Notes under the pieces: model-generated
What the model was told of the DNA's origin: nothing
Databases searched by the model: none
Seen by the model: the letters and a program-made list of their open reading frames with translations, nothing else
Source of the DNA: Ruminococcus sp. FMBCY1
GTDB lineage: Bacteria; Bacillota; Clostridia; Oscillospirales; Acutalibacteraceae
Direction of reading: 5' to 3'
Length of the DNA: 64,000 nucleotides
Assembly (NCBI RefSeq): GCF_023921805.1
Contig: NZ_CP074197.1
Coordinates: forward strand, 744,001-808,000
Program-made: the position numbers and the translations under genes
Shown here: one piece after another, positions 62,301 through 64,000 of the stretch
Numbering within the stretch: the first letter of the stretch is position 1
Layout: every line of letters begins with the position of its first letter

Positions 62301-62773
62301 TACTTTTCTCCGTTATCTCTTACAAATGAGCCTAATATTCCGTTGACAAATCCGCTCTCGTCAATAGTGTACTTCTTTGCAAGTTCTACCGCCTCGTTGA
62401 TTGCTACGCTTGCGGGAACATTGTCAAGATACTTGATTTCATACACTGCAAGTTCAAGGATTGCAAGCGACGGCTTTGAAATTCTTGAAAGAGTCCATCC
62501 TTTTTTTAGATAGCGTGAAATAATCTCGTCAAGTTCCTCTTTAGCCGATACAATACCCTCAACTTCTGCCTGTGCAAGTGCGCTTACTCCGCCCATAAAG
62601 AGTTCCGAGCTGTCCTGCACCATATTGTCGACAGATGTGTTTGTAAATGACTTTGAAAATAAAAGCATAAATACCTGCTCACGCTGTTCGGAGCGTGTAA
62701 GTTTAATCTGTACTGCTTCGTTTTCATTTTCTTCTGTTACTTCCTGAGAAGTTACATTTATCTCTTCAGACAT
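62300..62773 (-). CDS. nusB: Transcription antitermination protein NusB
   Basis: 157 residues, all helical: TRSEQREQVFMLLFSKSFTN at the start after a 25-residue acidic extension, then SRISKPSLAILELAVYEIKY and VPASVAINEAVELAKKY. Binds boxA RNA with NusE in rRNA antitermination. Located beside the spoIIIA genes as in many Clostridia. Confidence 0.94.
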   Translation of the reverse strand: MSEEINVTSQEVTEENENEAVQIKLTRSEQREQVFMLLFSKSFTNTSVDNMVQDSSELFMGGVSALAQAEVEGIVSAKEELDEIISRYLKKGWTLSRISKPSLAILELAVYEIKYLDNVPASVAINEAVELAKKYTIDESGFVNGILGSFVRDNGEK

Positions 62774-62841
62774 ATTATCCCAACTTTACAATAAATTATC
62801 AGGATAATTATATCACATAAAATTTTGATTGTAAACTATAT

Positions 62842-63390
62842 TCACGCACCTACAACAGATATTGCGTCACTTGCAATTTCATAGTGCGTTGTTACGGCAT
62901 CGTATATTGACAAAACAGTGTTTTCGTTAAGCTCGTTTTTCGGAACTATAACGGTTACACCCATATCGGTTATACAGCAAAGGCAATCGGAAAAGCCTTT
63001 CGCTTTCACAATAGTTTCTATGGTATCCTGCGTTGTAAAAAAGCTGATGATTCGCCCTACATTTTCTTGCGCCTCGGTAAGCTCCGTGTCTGAACTCGAG
63101 TCGGAATCGAGTATCTCCTCCGCATCGTCAATTACCTTGTCTTGCGTGTTCTGCCTTTTAGTGCGTTCGGATGCAAAGAAATCCTGCTGCTCTTTCGATA
63201 GTGCCATTGCAGCTGCCGCCTCGTCGGAGGTTGCTGTTTTCCCGACTGTTGCATTTACATATGACGCTGCCCCCAGCTCCTTTGCAGGTGAAGTTGTACG
63301 AGCCTGCGAAATCTGATAGTTTATGTAAACCGCCGTTGCCAGAGCAAGTACAAGTGATGTCATTACAATATGTTTCTTCTGAATTTTCAT
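62842..63390 (-). CDS. spoIIIAH: Stage III sporulation protein AH
   Basis: 182 residues: cytoplasmic start MKIQKKHIVMTS, a single membrane helix (LVLALATAVYINYQIS), an acidic linker, and a YscJ/FliF-like ring-building domain (about 100-182: EAQENVGRIISFFTTQD to TTHYEIASDAISVVGA). Forms the channel ring in the mother cell membrane that joins SpoIIQ of the forespore. Confidence 0.92.
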   Translation of the reverse strand: MKIQKKHIVMTSLVLALATAVYINYQISQARTTSPAKELGAASYVNATVGKTATSDEAAAAMALSKEQQDFFASERTKRQNTQDKVIDDAEEILDSDSSSDTELTEAQENVGRIISFFTTQDTIETIVKAKGFSDCLCCITDMGVTVIVPKNELNENTVLSIYDAVTTHYEIASDAISVVGA

Positions 63391-63397
63391 AATACCT

Positions 63398-63847
63398 CTA
63401 CCTTCGTTCTGTTAATTTTGTAACACATACCTTTGCCGATGAAATATCCAGTGCCCTTGTTACCGCTTGTGTGACCGTTTGTGTTACGACGGGATCATCT
63501 CCGCCCTCGCACACAACAAGCACACCGCGGATAACAGGCTGAATTTCCTTTGTCTTGGTGGTACTGTCCTCAAGATATACATATTCGACCGAGTTTTCTA
63601 TGGTAAGAAGCACCTTTGTTTCTCCGCAGCCGCTGATACTTGAAAGGATTTTTTGCAAATCGCTTTCAATCTCCGTGCTGTAGGTAGTAACCGAAAAGCC
63701 CTCGGTTTCCGTTTTTTTATCGGTATTAATTCCCGAAATTGAAGAAATAAAAATAAGTGCTATTCCGATAATACCGATAATTACTATAATTTTTCTTGCT
63801 TTGTCACTTTCAAACAGCTTTTTTATTCCGTTTGTTTTTTCTTCCAT
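63398..63847 (-). CDS. spoIIIAG: Stage III sporulation protein AG
   Basis: 149 residues: a short cytoplasmic start, one membrane helix (IVIIGIIGIALIFISSIS), then a ring-building domain typical of SpoIIIAG (SDLQKILSSISGCGETKVLL, RGVLVVCEGGDDPVV, ALDISSAKVCVTKL). Forms the large ring of the SpoIIIA-SpoIIQ feeding complex. Precedes spoIIIAH in the usual order. Confidence 0.93.
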   Translation of the reverse strand: MEEKTNGIKKLFESDKARKIIVIIGIIGIALIFISSISGINTDKKTETEGFSVTTYSTEIESDLQKILSSISGCGETKVLLTIENSVEYVYLEDSTTKTKEIQPVIRGVLVVCEGGDDPVVTQTVTQAVTRALDISSAKVCVTKLTERR

Positions 63848-63859
63848 AGCTTTGCACCC

Positions 63860-64000
63860 TTAAATAAAAGTTATTCTCGGATATGCTCCGAAGCTTTCAA
63901 AAACAATTGAGCCGATTTTATCTTTCCGGCTTTTATATTCATTACTCATATATATGCTGATGTCACCGATAATTATGCTGTTTGACTGCGATTTTGCAAG
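63860..64000 (-). CDS. spoIIIAF: Stage III sporulation protein AF (C-terminal part, partial)
   Basis: 47 codons of a gene that starts beyond the right edge; the frame runs LAKSQSNSIIIGDISIYMSN and ends AYPRITFI with TAA at 63862-63860, 13 bases before spoIIIAG. Assigned to spoIIIAF because of its position; the sequence alone is too short for independent proof. Confidence 0.55.
   Translation of the reverse strand, partial: LAKSQSNSIIIGDISIYMSNEYKSRKDKIGSIVFESFGAYPRITFI

Overview
The window comes from a low-to-mid GC Firmicute of the class Clostridia, most like a gut Ruminococcaceae or Eubacteriales genome. The evidence is the sporulation genes spoIIIAF-AG-AH next to nusB, the diaminopimelate route that uses LL-DAP aminotransferase (dapL), a DnaE1-type polymerase III, and strong AGGAGG ribosome binding sites throughout.

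Bases 1 to about 26,440 are most of a siphovirus-type prophage. It was integrated by a tyrosine recombinase (25143-26333, + strand) into a tRNA-Thr(CGT) gene; only the 3' half of that tRNA remains at 26396-26440. Read along the minus strand, the phage runs: cro-like gene, small early genes, a PcfK/PcfJ-like pair, a DUF3102-like protein, Gp157, an AAA ATPase, an SF2 helicase, a VRR-NUC nuclease, a DUF669 protein, a primase/helicase, small zinc-ribbon genes, a sigma-like regulator, terminase, portal, minor head protein, scaffold, capsid, head-tail joining proteins, tail tube, tail chaperone and Gp15. The tail, lysis genes and left end lie outside the window. A divergent repressor module (23262-24615) has well-defined operators and promoters. 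The roughly 500-base non-coding stretch between this module and the integrase is unusual. It holds three related palindromes, one of which is also found inside the DUF3102-like gene. It also holds a 125-bp sequence repeated in inverted orientation just after the primase gene.

Bases 26,440 to about 28,100 are a junction zone. It contains terminators and a broken UDP-glucose dehydrogenase gene whose end has been replaced by a toxin-like domain followed by a possible immunity gene. Bases 28,098-41,623 are an AT-rich capsule/exopolysaccharide operon on the minus strand, with a near-consensus promoter. It encodes an initiating sugar transferase, several GT2, GT4 and GT32-type transferases, two left-handed beta-helix acyltransferases, a pyruvyl transferase, an EpsG/Wzy-like polymerase and a Wzx flippase.

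Bases 42,232-44,550 hold a frameshifted conserved hypothetical gene, a ClC chloride transporter and an ISL3 transposase remnant. Then comes a minus-strand metabolic operon: an ANTAR regulator with a degenerate receiver, carA, a carB-dapF fusion, pyrG and dapL. It links pyrimidine/arginine precursor synthesis to diaminopimelate synthesis. Next are a TrpXYZ-like ABC importer operon, then nusB, a Kae1-like gene, xseA and dnaE, and finally the end of the spoIIIA operon.

The most notable observations are the palindrome and inverted-repeat architecture of the prophage, the carB-dapF fusion, the toxin domain grafted onto a broken ugd, a minor head protein with a C-terminal zincin motif, and a free-standing relative of that head protein's zinc module in the lysogeny region.
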